Of a stretch of 64,000 bases of DNA, positions 49,286-56,754 are shown piece after piece (position 1 is the first letter of the stretch; every line of letters starts with the position of its first letter). The notes under the pieces are model-generated. The model did no database searches. It worked only from the letters and a program-made list of their open reading frames with translations, and was not told the origin of the DNA. Source of the stretch: Carboxylicivirga fragile (GTDB taxonomy: Bacteria > Bacteroidota > Bacteroidia > Bacteroidales > Marinilabiliaceae); assembly GCA_025499625.1 (NCBI GenBank), contig JAFMVD010000018.1, forward strand, positions 1-64,000, given 5' to 3'. Made by a program: the position numbers and the translations under genes.

Positions 49286-50560
49286 TTATTTCTTTTTCCA
49301 TAGAAACTTCATGCGCTCATCAATCTTTGATTCCTGAGGATTGACTTGCGGCGTATACAATTCCTTATCTTTTATTTCATCTGGCATGTAATCCTGTATC
49401 ACAAAATTATTAGGATAACTATGCGAATACATGTATTCTTTGCCGTAATTCAACTCTTTCATCAGTTTGGTTGGCGCATTTCGCAAATGTAAAGGCACGG
49501 GTAGATTACCTGTTTGTTTAACGATGGATTGGGCATCTTTAATGGCCATGTAAGCCGAATTACTCTTAGGACTTGTCGCCAAATAGATGGTACATTGCGA
49601 GAGAATGATTCGTGATTCGGGCCAGCCAACCATTTTTATGGCCTCAAAGCAATTGGTGGCTAATAATAAGGCATTTGGGTTGGCCAAACCTATGTCTTCC
49701 GATGCTGAGATGATGAGTCTGCGCGCTATAAACTTAGGGTCTTCGCCACCTTCAACCATACGTGCTAACCAATAAACTGCGGCATCAGGATCGCTACCAC
49801 GTATCGATTTAATAAAAGCAGAGATGATGTCGTAGTGCAATTCCCCATTTTTATCATATTGTGCAGGGTTCTGCTGAAGATTATTGGTGACTAATTCATC
49901 GTCGATAACAATTTTATCTTTGCTGATTTCCGCATTAGAGACTAACTCTAAAATATTCAGTAGTTTTCTAGCATCGCCACCGGAATAACGAAGCAAGGCA
50001 GAATCTTCTTTTATTGTAATTTCTTTTTCTTTAAGAAGAATGTCCTTCTTAAGAACATTGTCAACTAATTCAAGTAAGTCCTCTTTTTCGAGTGCTTGAA
50101 GTACATATACCTGACATCTTGAAAGTAATGGTGATATTACCTCAAAAGATGGATTTTCGGTAGTTGCTCCAATAAGCGTGACAGCTCCTTCTTCAACAGC
50201 TCCAAGCAAACTATCTTGTTGTGATTTACTGAAACGATGTATCTCATCAATAAATAAAATAGGAGAGGGTGAGCTAAAAAAACGCGCCTTCTTTGCTTTT
50301 TCAATGGCTTCACGTACATCTTTCACACCTGAATTGATGGCTGATAGCACATAAAAAGGTCGTTCGAGTTGCTTGGATATAATTTTAGCCAAAGTAGTTT
50401 TACCTACCCCAGGAGGTCCCCAAAGAATGATGGATGATATTACCTTACGTTCGAGCATGTTGCGCAATACCGCACCTTTACCAACAAGGTGTTTTTGTCC
50501 AATATAATCGTCAAGATTGCGCGGCCGCATACGTTCGGCCAAAGGAGGATATCCGCTCAT
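49286..50560 (-). CDS. rarA: Replication-associated recombination protein RarA (MgsA)
   Basis: AAA+ ATPase of 424 residues related to clamp loaders. Opening motif RPRNLDDYIGQKHLVG; Walker A WGPPGVGKTTLAKI (about 48-61); Walker B ILFIDEIHRFSKSQQDSLL; sensor region LIGATTENPSFE; the C-terminal AAA and oligomerisation domain has NHY-like ends (KELNYGKEYMYSHSYPNNFV). It acts at stalled replication forks. A -7 element (50580-50587) sits about 20 bases before the ATG. Confidence 0.95.
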   Translation of the reverse strand: MSGYPPLAERMRPRNLDDYIGQKHLVGKGAVLRNMLERKVISSIILWGPPGVGKTTLAKIISKQLERPFYVLSAINSGVKDVREAIEKAKKARFFSSPSPILFIDEIHRFSKSQQDSLLGAVEEGAVTLIGATTENPSFEVISPLLSRCQVYVLQALEKEDLLELVDNVLKKDILLKEKEITIKEDSALLRYSGGDARKLLNILELVSNAEISKDKIVIDDELVTNNLQQNPAQYDKNGELHYDIISAFIKSIRGSDPDAAVYWLARMVEGGEDPKFIARRLIISASEDIGLANPNALLLATNCFEAIKMVGWPESRIILSQCTIYLATSPKSNSAYMAIKDAQSIVKQTGNLPVPLHLRNAPTKLMKELNYGKEYMYSHSYPNNFVIQDYMPDEIKDKELYTPQVNPQESKIDERMKFLWKKK

Positions 50561-50579
50561 GTTTATTTATTTGATTGAT

Positions 50580-50587
50580 CAAAATTA
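50580..50587 (-). promoter_or_regulatory. -7 promoter element for rarA
   Basis: Minus-strand TAATTTTG, exact TAnnTTTG match, about 20 bases before the ATG, leaving a short leader. Confidence 0.35.
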
Positions 50588-50598
50588 CAAAAAATATT

Positions 50599-50635
50599 AA
50601 ACGGTTGACATCGCTTTAAGCGATGTCATCCGTTT
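50599..50635 (+). repeat. REP hairpin downstream of the RAYT gene
   Basis: Stem AAACGG/CCGTTT, a small internal loop, then GACATCGCT/AGCGATGTC with a three-base loop. The unit GACATCGCT-nnn-AGCGATGTC-ATCCGTTTA is repeated at 51295-51323 in the same orientation. It overlaps the stop codon of the transposase gene. Confidence 0.8.
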
Positions 50636-51248
50636 AATATTCTAGAAGAAGGCTTTGCCTTTCTTTATGAATACAGTTGTGGTAATTGTTAAAAGTGCCA
50701 AGATCTTCAAAAAAAGAGAGCCCATGTGCCTTATTTATTATTCCTTCATGATGGCTAGTATAGTGTTTGTAAGAACTATGGGTGTAGGTTTTATAATCTA
50801 ATTCAATGTGTTTTGTGGGGTTGTGATGAATGTAAAAAATGAGATATTTGATATATTCATCATCTTCGATCATAATGCGTTTAAAAGGTCTCTCAAAAAG
50901 TGACCCTGTTCTGTTTTCTTGTTTGTTAATTGCCTGAGAGTATGAAACAAAAAAACGTCTGAATTGATTGGAGAAGTACTTGTTTATTTCAGATTCTCCG
51001 CTTAGAGTTTTATATTTATTATTATCTACCTGTGAGATTTTTTCAGGTATTTGTATTAAAAAATGAAAGTGGTTTAACAACAGACAATAAGCCAATACAT
51101 CACACTCATTTAAGTATTTGTCAAGTTGCCTAAGGAAATAGTTATAGTTCTCTTCTCGAAAGAAAATCTTCGTGCTATTAATGCCTCTATTGAATAGATG
51201 ATAATATTTTCCTGGCAGTAAGGGAGTTTTTGTTTTAAGTGAGGGCAT
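50634..51248 (-). CDS. REP-associated tyrosine transposase (RAYT)
   Basis: Y1/HUH transposase-like protein of 204 residues. It has the N-terminal PGKYYHLFNRGINSTKIFF strand, the HUH motif in LLNHFHFLIQIP, and the catalytic Tyr region IKYLIFYIHHNPTKH. RAYTs act on REP/BIME hairpins in their own genome. Exactly such hairpins, near-identical in sequence, lie on both sides here. It is presumably single-copy and domesticated. The reading frame is complete. Confidence 0.92.
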   Translation of the reverse strand: MPSLKTKTPLLPGKYYHLFNRGINSTKIFFREENYNYFLRQLDKYLNECDVLAYCLLLNHFHFLIQIPEKISQVDNNKYKTLSGESEINKYFSNQFRRFFVSYSQAINKQENRTGSLFERPFKRIMIEDDEYIKYLIFYIHHNPTKHIELDYKTYTHSSYKHYTSHHEGIINKAHGLSFFEDLGTFNNYHNCIHKERQSLLLEY

Positions 51249-51290
51249 TTTGTTTATAAAATTATGAAAGTATAACTAAGAAAGCAATAT

Positions 51291-51319
51291 GGATGACATC
51301 GCTAGAAGCGATGTCATCC
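51291..51319 (+). repeat. REP hairpin upstream of the RAYT gene
   Basis: Perfect 13-pair stem GGATGACATCGCT/AGCGATGTCATCC with loop AGA, followed by GTTTATAT. Matches the hairpin at 50599-50635 through about 25 of 29 positions, same orientation. Confidence 0.82.
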
Positions 51320-51371
51320 GTTTATATGTAAACAAAACTTGCTTAGCGCTGTTTTTTTCAAAAAGACGTTT

Positions 51372-51968
51372 ATGCGATATATAATACTACTAACAATAAT
51401 ATGGGGAATTAATTCGATTAATATGCAAGCACAAGATACAGCAGTGGCCACATTTGGAGGTGGATGCTTTTGGTGCACCGAGGCAATTTTTTTAAAGCTA
51501 AAGGGTGTGGATAAGGTTGAATCAGGTTACAGTGGTGGCGAATCAAAAAATCCGACTTATAAAGAAATTTGCACTGGGTTAACTGGTCATGCCGAGGTGA
51601 TACACATTACTTACCAACCAGCACTAATTGAATTTGAAGATTTGTTAGAAGTTTTCTTTGCCACTCATGATCCAACTACGTTGAATCGTCAAGGGGCTGA
51701 TGTAGGAACACAATATCGATCGGTGGTGTTTTATCACAACGAGCAGCAAAAATCAAAATCAGAATTTATTATTCAAGAACTAAACAGACAATCTGCTTTT
51801 GATGATCCAATAGTAACAGAGGTAAGTGCTTTTGATGTTTTTTACCCAGCTGAAGGCTACCATCAGGATTATTATAGCAATAATAAGAATCAGCCGTATT
51901 GTAGAGCAGTAGTAGGACCTAAGGTGGAAAAGTTTAAAAAAGCATTTAGTGATATTTTGAAGGATTAA
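51372..51968 (+). CDS. msrA: Exported peptide methionine sulfoxide reductase MsrA
   Basis: Reduces methionine-S-sulfoxide in proteins. From the ATG at 51372 it has 198 residues; an in-frame TTG at 51339 is rejected because the signal peptide starts at MRYIILLTIIWG. A secretion signal ends at about MQAQ, so it works in the periplasm. The catalytic motif is GGGCFWCTEAIF with the sulfenic Cys in GCFW; GYSGG, HAEVIHITY and EGYHQDYY are further family blocks. A resolving Cys may be the one in PYCRAVVGPK. It complements the periplasmic catalase-peroxidase in oxidative defence. Confidence 0.93.
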   Translation: MRYIILLTIIWGINSINMQAQDTAVATFGGGCFWCTEAIFLKLKGVDKVESGYSGGESKNPTYKEICTGLTGHAEVIHITYQPALIEFEDLLEVFFATHDPTTLNRQGADVGTQYRSVVFYHNEQQKSKSEFIIQELNRQSAFDDPIVTEVSAFDVFYPAEGYHQDYYSNNKNQPYCRAVVGPKVEKFKKAFSDILKD

Positions 51969-52048
51969 AAATGTTGAATTAGAGTTTGTTGGGTGAGGGT
52001 GTGTTAAGTTTTTTAGTTTTTTAATTTTAATTTAAAACTAAATTTACC

Positions 52049-52056
52049 TATCTTTG
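52049..52056 (+). promoter_or_regulatory. -7 promoter element of the pyrBI leader
   Basis: TATCTTTG, an exact TAnnTTTG match. Transcription would start near 52061, about 280 bases before pyrB. No TTG -33 is evident. Confidence 0.5.
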
Positions 52057-52065
52057 AACCCCGGA

Positions 52066-52317
52066 ATGAGACAAGAAGAAAACAAATATTTTCGACTTAG
52101 AAACCAAAGTTATCATCCGGATAATAATGGTAAAATTGCTTTTTTCTTTTCATTCATTTCACGATTAACAATTGAGCAATTTATTTTTTTTAAAAATATA
52201 AAAGACCTGATTTTTCCATCAGGTCTTTTTTTTGTGCCTCAATTTGTAGCAATAAAATCGTCTAAGATTCAAAACCAAAGTAGAACAAACCATATAGAGT
52301 TATGCTATCAGGTGTAA
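52066..52317 (+). CDS. pyrB leader ORF running through the attenuator
   Basis: Frame of 83 codons starting MRQEENKYFRLRNQSY. It crosses a U-rich mRNA stretch (52139-52160, coding AFFFSFIS) and then the terminator hairpin at 52201-52232, and ends 21 bases before the pyrB start. No family is recognised. E. coli pyrBI has a similar leader peptide gene that spans a U-rich pause site and the attenuator, and coupling of translation to transcription there responds to UTP. The layout here fits that model. The ORF could also be fortuitous; the ATG is only a few bases after the predicted transcription start. Confidence 0.45.
   Translation: MRQEENKYFRLRNQSYHPDNNGKIAFFFSFISRLTIEQFIFFKNIKDLIFPSGLFFVPQFVAIKSSKIQNQSRTNHIELCYQV
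52201..52233 (+). terminator. Attenuator-like terminator in front of pyrB
   Basis: Eleven-pair perfect stem AAAGACCTGAT/ATCAGGTCTTT with a six-base loop, followed by eight T. It lies between the likely promoter and pyrB, so full termination would silence the operon; a regulated attenuator is the best reading. Confidence 0.8.
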
Positions 52318-52338
52318 TTAACAGGTAAATTTTATACA

Positions 52339-53247
52339 ATGAAGAACAAAAGTTTAGTTTCCATTACAGATTTCTCGAAAGAGGAAATCCTTCGCATTGT
52401 GGAGTTAGCAGCAGAGTTTGAAGCCAATCCTAACCAAAAGTTATTGGATGGGAAAGTGGTATCGAGTCTTTTCTTTGAACCATCAACGCGTACTCGCTTG
52501 AGCTTTGAAACAGCCATAAACCGCTTAGGTGGTGGCATTATCGGTTTTACCGATTCGTCTTCTTCATCTACCACAAAGGGAGAATCGCTAAAGGATACCA
52601 TTAAAATGGTAAGTAGTTATAGCGATTTAGTTGTAATGCGCCATCCATTGGAAGGATCTGCACGTCATGCTTCTGAACAGTCATCTGTGCCTGTTATCAA
52701 TGCTGGAGATGGTGCTAATCAACATCCAACACAAACTTTACTTGATCTTTATTCAATTTATAAAACTCAAGGTACTTTAGAGAATCTGAATATTTTCTTG
52801 GTAGGAGACTTAAAATATGGACGTACAGTTCACTCATTGTTGATGGCTATGTCGATGTTTAATCCAACTTTTAACTTTATCTCACCTGATTCGTTAAAGA
52901 TGCCAGATGAGTACAAGTTATTCCTTGATAAAAAGGGAATTAAATACTACGAGCATTTAGAGTTTACTGATATTATTGAGGCAGCTGACATTCTTTACAT
53001 GACACGTGTTCAACGTGAACGCTTTTCAGATCCTATCGAATATGAGAAGGTGAAGAATGTATACGTACTACGTAATGCCATGTTAGATAATACGAAAGAT
53101 AATCTTCGCATCCTTCATCCACTGCCAAGGGTAAACGAAATTCACACCGATGTGGATGAAAACCCAAAAGCATACTACTTTGAACAAGCCGAAAATGGTG
53201 TATACGCGCGTATGGCCATTATGTCATCAATATTAGGATTGAAGTAA
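52339..53247 (+). CDS. pyrB: Aspartate carbamoyltransferase catalytic chain
   Basis: Second step of pyrimidine synthesis: carbamoyl phosphate plus aspartate to carbamoyl aspartate. Size 302 residues. Carbamoyl-phosphate site [13 protein letters not shown] (about 45-57), HPTQTLLD, the aspartate-site MTRVQRERF and [14 protein letters not shown] are all present. The regulatory chain pyrI follows after 37 bases, giving the allosteric holoenzyme. The leader ahead carries an attenuator. Confidence 0.97.
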   Translation: MKNKSLVSITDFSKEEILRIVELAAEFEANPNQKLLDGKVVSSLFFEPSTRTRLSFETAINRLGGGIIGFTDSSSSSTTKGESLKDTIKMVSSYSDLVVMRHPLEGSARHASEQSSVPVINAGDGANQHPTQTLLDLYSIYKTQGTLENLNIFLVGDLKYGRTVHSLLMAMSMFNPTFNFISPDSLKMPDEYKLFLDKKGIKYYEHLEFTDIIEAADILYMTRVQRERFSDPIEYEKVKNVYVLRNAMLDNTKDNLRILHPLPRVNEIHTDVDENPKAYYFEQAENGVYARMAIMSSILGLK

Positions 53248-53284
53248 TAAGAACTAAGGAAAAGGACAAGAAAAAATTAAGATT

Positions 53285-53740
53285 ATGCCTAAAAAAGAGT
53301 TAAGTGTAAGCGCTATAAAAAACGGAACTGTAATAGATCATATTCCGGCAACACATTTATTTAAAGTGATTTCCATTTTGGGTTTAGATAAAAGTGAAAA
53401 CCAAATAACCTTTGGTACCAACCTAAAAAGTAAGTTGCAAGGTCGCAAGGCCATTATTAAAGTAGCTAAAAAGTATTTTGCCGATGAGGACATTAACAAG
53501 ATATCGCTTGTTGCGCCTCACGCTAAACTGAATATCATCAAGGATTACAATGTAGTTGAGAAGAAGACTGTAGAAATCCCTGAAAACATTATTGGTATAG
53601 CTAAGTGTTTTAATCCAAAATGCATTACCAACAATGAGAACATGGTAACTAAGTTTGCCTTGGTAGAAAAAGAGCCTATTGCTTTAAAGTGTCAGTATTG
53701 TGAGAAAATTACAAATGAAGAGCATCTAGAAGTACTATAG
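53285..53740 (+). CDS. pyrI: Aspartate carbamoyltransferase regulatory chain
   Basis: Regulatory subunit of 151 residues. The N-terminal allosteric domain (VSAIKNGTVIDHIPATHLFKVISIL) binds nucleotides; the C-terminal zinc domain has the four Cys (CFNPKC ... CQYC) that tie it to the catalytic chain. Together with pyrB it forms the c6r6 complex, where CTP inhibits. A terminator follows. Confidence 0.97.
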   Translation: MPKKELSVSAIKNGTVIDHIPATHLFKVISILGLDKSENQITFGTNLKSKLQGRKAIIKVAKKYFADEDINKISLVAPHAKLNIIKDYNVVEKKTVEIPENIIGIAKCFNPKCITNNENMVTKFALVEKEPIALKCQYCEKITNEEHLEVL

Positions 53741-53760
53741 ATAGTGTTTATTGCAAATTA

Positions 53761-53797
53761 AAAAATCAGAGAAGTATCAGTTTCTCTGATTTTTTTA
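53761..53797 (+). terminator. Terminator after pyrI
   Basis: AAATCAGAGAA with TTCTCTGATTT, eight-base loop, then a long T run. Confidence 0.8.
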
Positions 53798-53845
53798 TGC
53801 CTTTCTCTTAAACAAAAGAAGTATCAATATAAGAATCGAAATCGC

Positions 53846-53853
53846 TACATTTG
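53846..53853 (+). promoter_or_regulatory. -7 promoter element of the flavin reductase-like gene
   Basis: TACATTTG, exact TAnnTTTG match, 20 bases before the ATG. No clear -33. Confidence 0.4.
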
Positions 53854-53872
53854 TAATTCAATCTTTTGAATT

Positions 53873-54460
53873 ATGGCAAAACAAGACTGGAAGCCCGGAA
53901 ATATGATTTACCCTCTACCAGCGGTAATGGTATCGGTAGGAGATAAGCCAGAAAATTTCAATATTATTACAATTGCCTGGACGGGCACTATTTGTTCCGA
54001 CCCACCTATGTGTTACATCTCTGTCAGAAAGGGAAGACATTCGTACAAAACACTAAAAGAGACTGGCGAATTTGTAATCAACCTAACAACAAAGGATACT
54101 GCTTACGCTACTGATTGGTGTGGTGTTCGATCCGGTAGACAATACGACAAGTTTAAGGAAATGCATCTAACACCAGGTAAGGCTTTAAAAGTGAATGCCC
54201 CAATCATTGAGGAATCGCCGGTAAATATCGAATGTAAAGTTACCGAAGTTAAGGAACTTGGTACGCATGATATGTTTATTGCCGAGGTGGTCAATGTAAA
54301 AGCCGATGAAAAATACATTGATGAAAAAACAGGAGCATTCAGTCTACAAAAGTCAAAACCAATCTGTTATTCCCACGGACATTATTTCGAGGTAGGTAAG
54401 AAGATTGGTAAGTTTGGTTTTGCTGTTGAGAAGAAGAAAAAGCGTAAACCGAGAACATAG
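53873..54460 (+). CDS. Flavin reductase-like FMN-binding protein
   Basis: Split-barrel FMN-binding protein of 195 residues. Motifs: NMIYPLPAVMVSVGD at the start, NIITIAWTGTICSDPPMCYISVRK (the flavin site), HSYKTLKETGEFVINL and the C-terminal HGHYFEVGKKIG. The end is unusually basic (EKKKKRKPRT). Substrates for this family range from free flavin to aromatic monooxygenase partners; none can be named here. Stands alone. Confidence 0.88.
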   Translation: MAKQDWKPGNMIYPLPAVMVSVGDKPENFNIITIAWTGTICSDPPMCYISVRKGRHSYKTLKETGEFVINLTTKDTAYATDWCGVRSGRQYDKFKEMHLTPGKALKVNAPIIEESPVNIECKVTEVKELGTHDMFIAEVVNVKADEKYIDEKTGAFSLQKSKPICYSHGHYFEVGKKIGKFGFAVEKKKKRKPRT

Positions 54461-54504
54461 TGCTCATTTATATGTTGTTATGATAAACCCAAACCTAAGT
54501 GGCG

Positions 54505-55584
54505 ATGATTAACAACAGTATCTTAAGAAAATTACGGGTATACATGATGTCGTTTGGCGTATTGATGGGGTTTGTTTTTCCCGTTTACGCCAATTTTTTT
54601 GTTGAGTGGAAAGATGGCATGTTTTATTGGTTTTTAATTGGCTGTTTGGCCGCAGGAACGACTGTGGGTGTTGTGAGTTATGCCTTTGTAAAAGTGATTC
54701 TCATTAAAAAGTTAAAGGAGATTGCTCATGTTGCTGAAGATTTGAGCCATAAAAAAATGCCAGAAGCCATTGATATTGTGAGTAATGATGAAGTGGGTGT
54801 TATTATTAAGGGTTTAAATACAAGTATATCAAGTATAAAGATTCTTTTGGAGGAAGTTTTAAAAATTACCAGTTACTCTAAAGAAATACTAAGTGAAGTT
54901 GATGAAGACGACGAAGCAAATGAAGCCAGTACGCTACACGACTTAAAGGAAGGGATCAATCATGTTAAGGAAATTGGTAGTCAATTAGGTGATGGTTCAT
55001 CTAAATCGATTCAGTTTGTTAAAACGGCTCTGGGATCAATGGGGAAAACGCAGCGCCACTTTAAAACAACCAGTGATAAGGTAGAAGCCTATAGAGAAAC
55101 CGTTGAACTGATGCTAAATCATGCTTCGGCGATTAACGAGGCCATAGAAGCCATTGATGACATTGCGGCTCAGACCAATATTATTTCATTAAATGCTTCG
55201 ATAGAGGCTAGTAGAGCTGGAGATGTGGGTAAAGGATTTGCTGTTGTTGCTGGTGAAATTCGTAAGTTGGCTGAGCAAACAGTCAGTTCATCCGCCTTGG
55301 TGGCTCAGAAATCGGAAGGTATTACTGCTAATTTGGCCAAAATGAGAGAAATGATACTTGACATCACAGATAATGTTAAGGTAAATAATTCGGATGTTAA
55401 ACAAATTGGAAGCTATCTTGAGGGAATAAGAGACGGTGTTGAATTTACGCATTCGCAAAGCTATGAGTTAAATGCATCCACAGAATCGCTTAATAAGTTG
55501 TACACTATAGTTAAGGATTCGTACAATCAACTCACTGAGCAAATTAATATATTATCAGTTCAAATAGAGGAATATAAGTTATAG
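54505..55584 (+). CDS. Small methyl-accepting chemotaxis-like protein
   Basis: Receptor of 359 residues from the ATG at 54505; a GTG two codons earlier is in frame. Two membrane spans (about 12-30 and 40-62) leave almost no periplasmic part. A HAMP-like segment (about 65-115) precedes a long coiled coil with the signalling tip: QTNIISLNASIEASRAGDVGKG and FAVVAGEIRKLAEQTVSSS. No methylation or CheW genes are near. It may sense membrane or cytoplasmic states, or regulate gliding; unclear. Its stop abuts the convergent lipoprotein gene. Confidence 0.88.
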   Translation: MINNSILRKLRVYMMSFGVLMGFVFPVYANFFVEWKDGMFYWFLIGCLAAGTTVGVVSYAFVKVILIKKLKEIAHVAEDLSHKKMPEAIDIVSNDEVGVIIKGLNTSISSIKILLEEVLKITSYSKEILSEVDEDDEANEASTLHDLKEGINHVKEIGSQLGDGSSKSIQFVKTALGSMGKTQRHFKTTSDKVEAYRETVELMLNHASAINEAIEAIDDIAAQTNIISLNASIEASRAGDVGKGFAVVAGEIRKLAEQTVSSSALVAQKSEGITANLAKMREMILDITDNVKVNNSDVKQIGSYLEGIRDGVEFTHSQSYELNASTESLNKLYTIVKDSYNQLTEQINILSVQIEEYKL

Positions 55585-56712
55585 CTAATTCGACGATTCT
55601 AATTCCAATGCCTTTTTCCATAGGTGATAAGCCGGACGCTCATTGCCGTTCTCATCAAGAAGGCCGGTATCCTTCCATATTTTACCAATATCTTTTACTT
55701 CATCAGGAAAAGTCTCCCATAATGCATCATAATCGCGATGTGCCCACCAGATAATAAATTCATAATTGTGATTCTGGGCATTTTGTAATAAGGTATTTAA
55801 ATAGGCACTCTGCTCACAGGTATTACTTTTTATATCCACATTTAAAGCATCAATATATAAATCCTCAGCCAAGTTTGCTGTTTCAACAAATGCAATTGGT
55901 TTCTGTGTCTGTTCATGTAAAAAATCAAAGGCCTCTTGAAAATCAGCTCTTGTATGTTGTTCTTTGAAATAAGGATAATAACTTATGCATACAAAATCGA
56001 GATTGTTAACAAACTGAGTAATCTTAGCAATGAATTCTTCTGGATTACTAACATTAGGATTGAACCAATTATGTAGGGTAATGGATTCACTTTGAGGAAT
56101 ATTCGGATATTTGTTTTTTATCCTGGTTCGCACCTTATTCATTAGTAAAACATATTCATCCCATTTGTTCTCGGGTTTAATCATTAATTCATTAACCTCA
56201 ATAGCCAGAACTACATAGTCAGGCTGAAATCTTGATATTAGAAAATCTACATGCTTAAAATAGGCATCTTCTATTTGTTTATCGTTTAGGGCTGTGTAGG
56301 TAGGTCTACTTCCATCGTAATCTTCAAGTAAATCATCACGATCTGTGTTTAGCAAACTAATGGATAATAATAGTTTGTTAGACTCTATTTTATTGGCTAT
56401 TCTGTAATTGATATCATTTACAAATTCATCGGGGATAGCAGTGTCATTAATCCAGGCCTTCCAGGGAATTTTGTTGTCTAAATGATGTGCATAAATATCA
56501 GCATTGGATTCAATAAAATTATAGGTGTCAACTACATCTGCTAATTCAGGACCATAGGGCCAAGTTGTAAAACCCATGTGGAAATCGCGTTGGTCGATGG
56601 CTAAAGTGTTGGCATCCTGGCATTTTATAGGCGTAGTTTCCTTTTCTGAGCACGAAAATATCATGAAAACACAACTAAAAAATAGGATGTGTTTAAAACG
56701 AAGATAAGCCAT
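55585..56712 (-). CDS. Clan GH-A-like lipoprotein glycosidase
   Basis: Lipoprotein of 375 residues with lipobox MIFSC (C21). The rest looks like a TIM barrel: AIDQRDFHMGFTTWPYGPE at the start, VVLAIEVNELMI in mid-sequence and PIAFVETANLAE near 280. N174-E175 fits the Asn-Glu acid/base pair and E277 the nucleophile of clan GH-A glycosidases (such as GH5 or GH53). A precise family is not recognised. It would act at the surface or in the periplasm on an unidentified beta-linked glycan. No SusCD genes adjoin it. Confidence 0.65.
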   Translation of the reverse strand: MAYLRFKHILFFSCVFMIFSCSEKETTPIKCQDANTLAIDQRDFHMGFTTWPYGPELADVVDTYNFIESNADIYAHHLDNKIPWKAWINDTAIPDEFVNDINYRIANKIESNKLLLSISLLNTDRDDLLEDYDGSRPTYTALNDKQIEDAYFKHVDFLISRFQPDYVVLAIEVNELMIKPENKWDEYVLLMNKVRTRIKNKYPNIPQSESITLHNWFNPNVSNPEEFIAKITQFVNNLDFVCISYYPYFKEQHTRADFQEAFDFLHEQTQKPIAFVETANLAEDLYIDALNVDIKSNTCEQSAYLNTLLQNAQNHNYEFIIWWAHRDYDALWETFPDEVKDIGKIWKDTGLLDENGNERPAYHLWKKALELESSN

Positions 56713-56754
56713 ATTCGTAATGTTTAGATGTGAAACGTAAACTGTTTATTGCCA

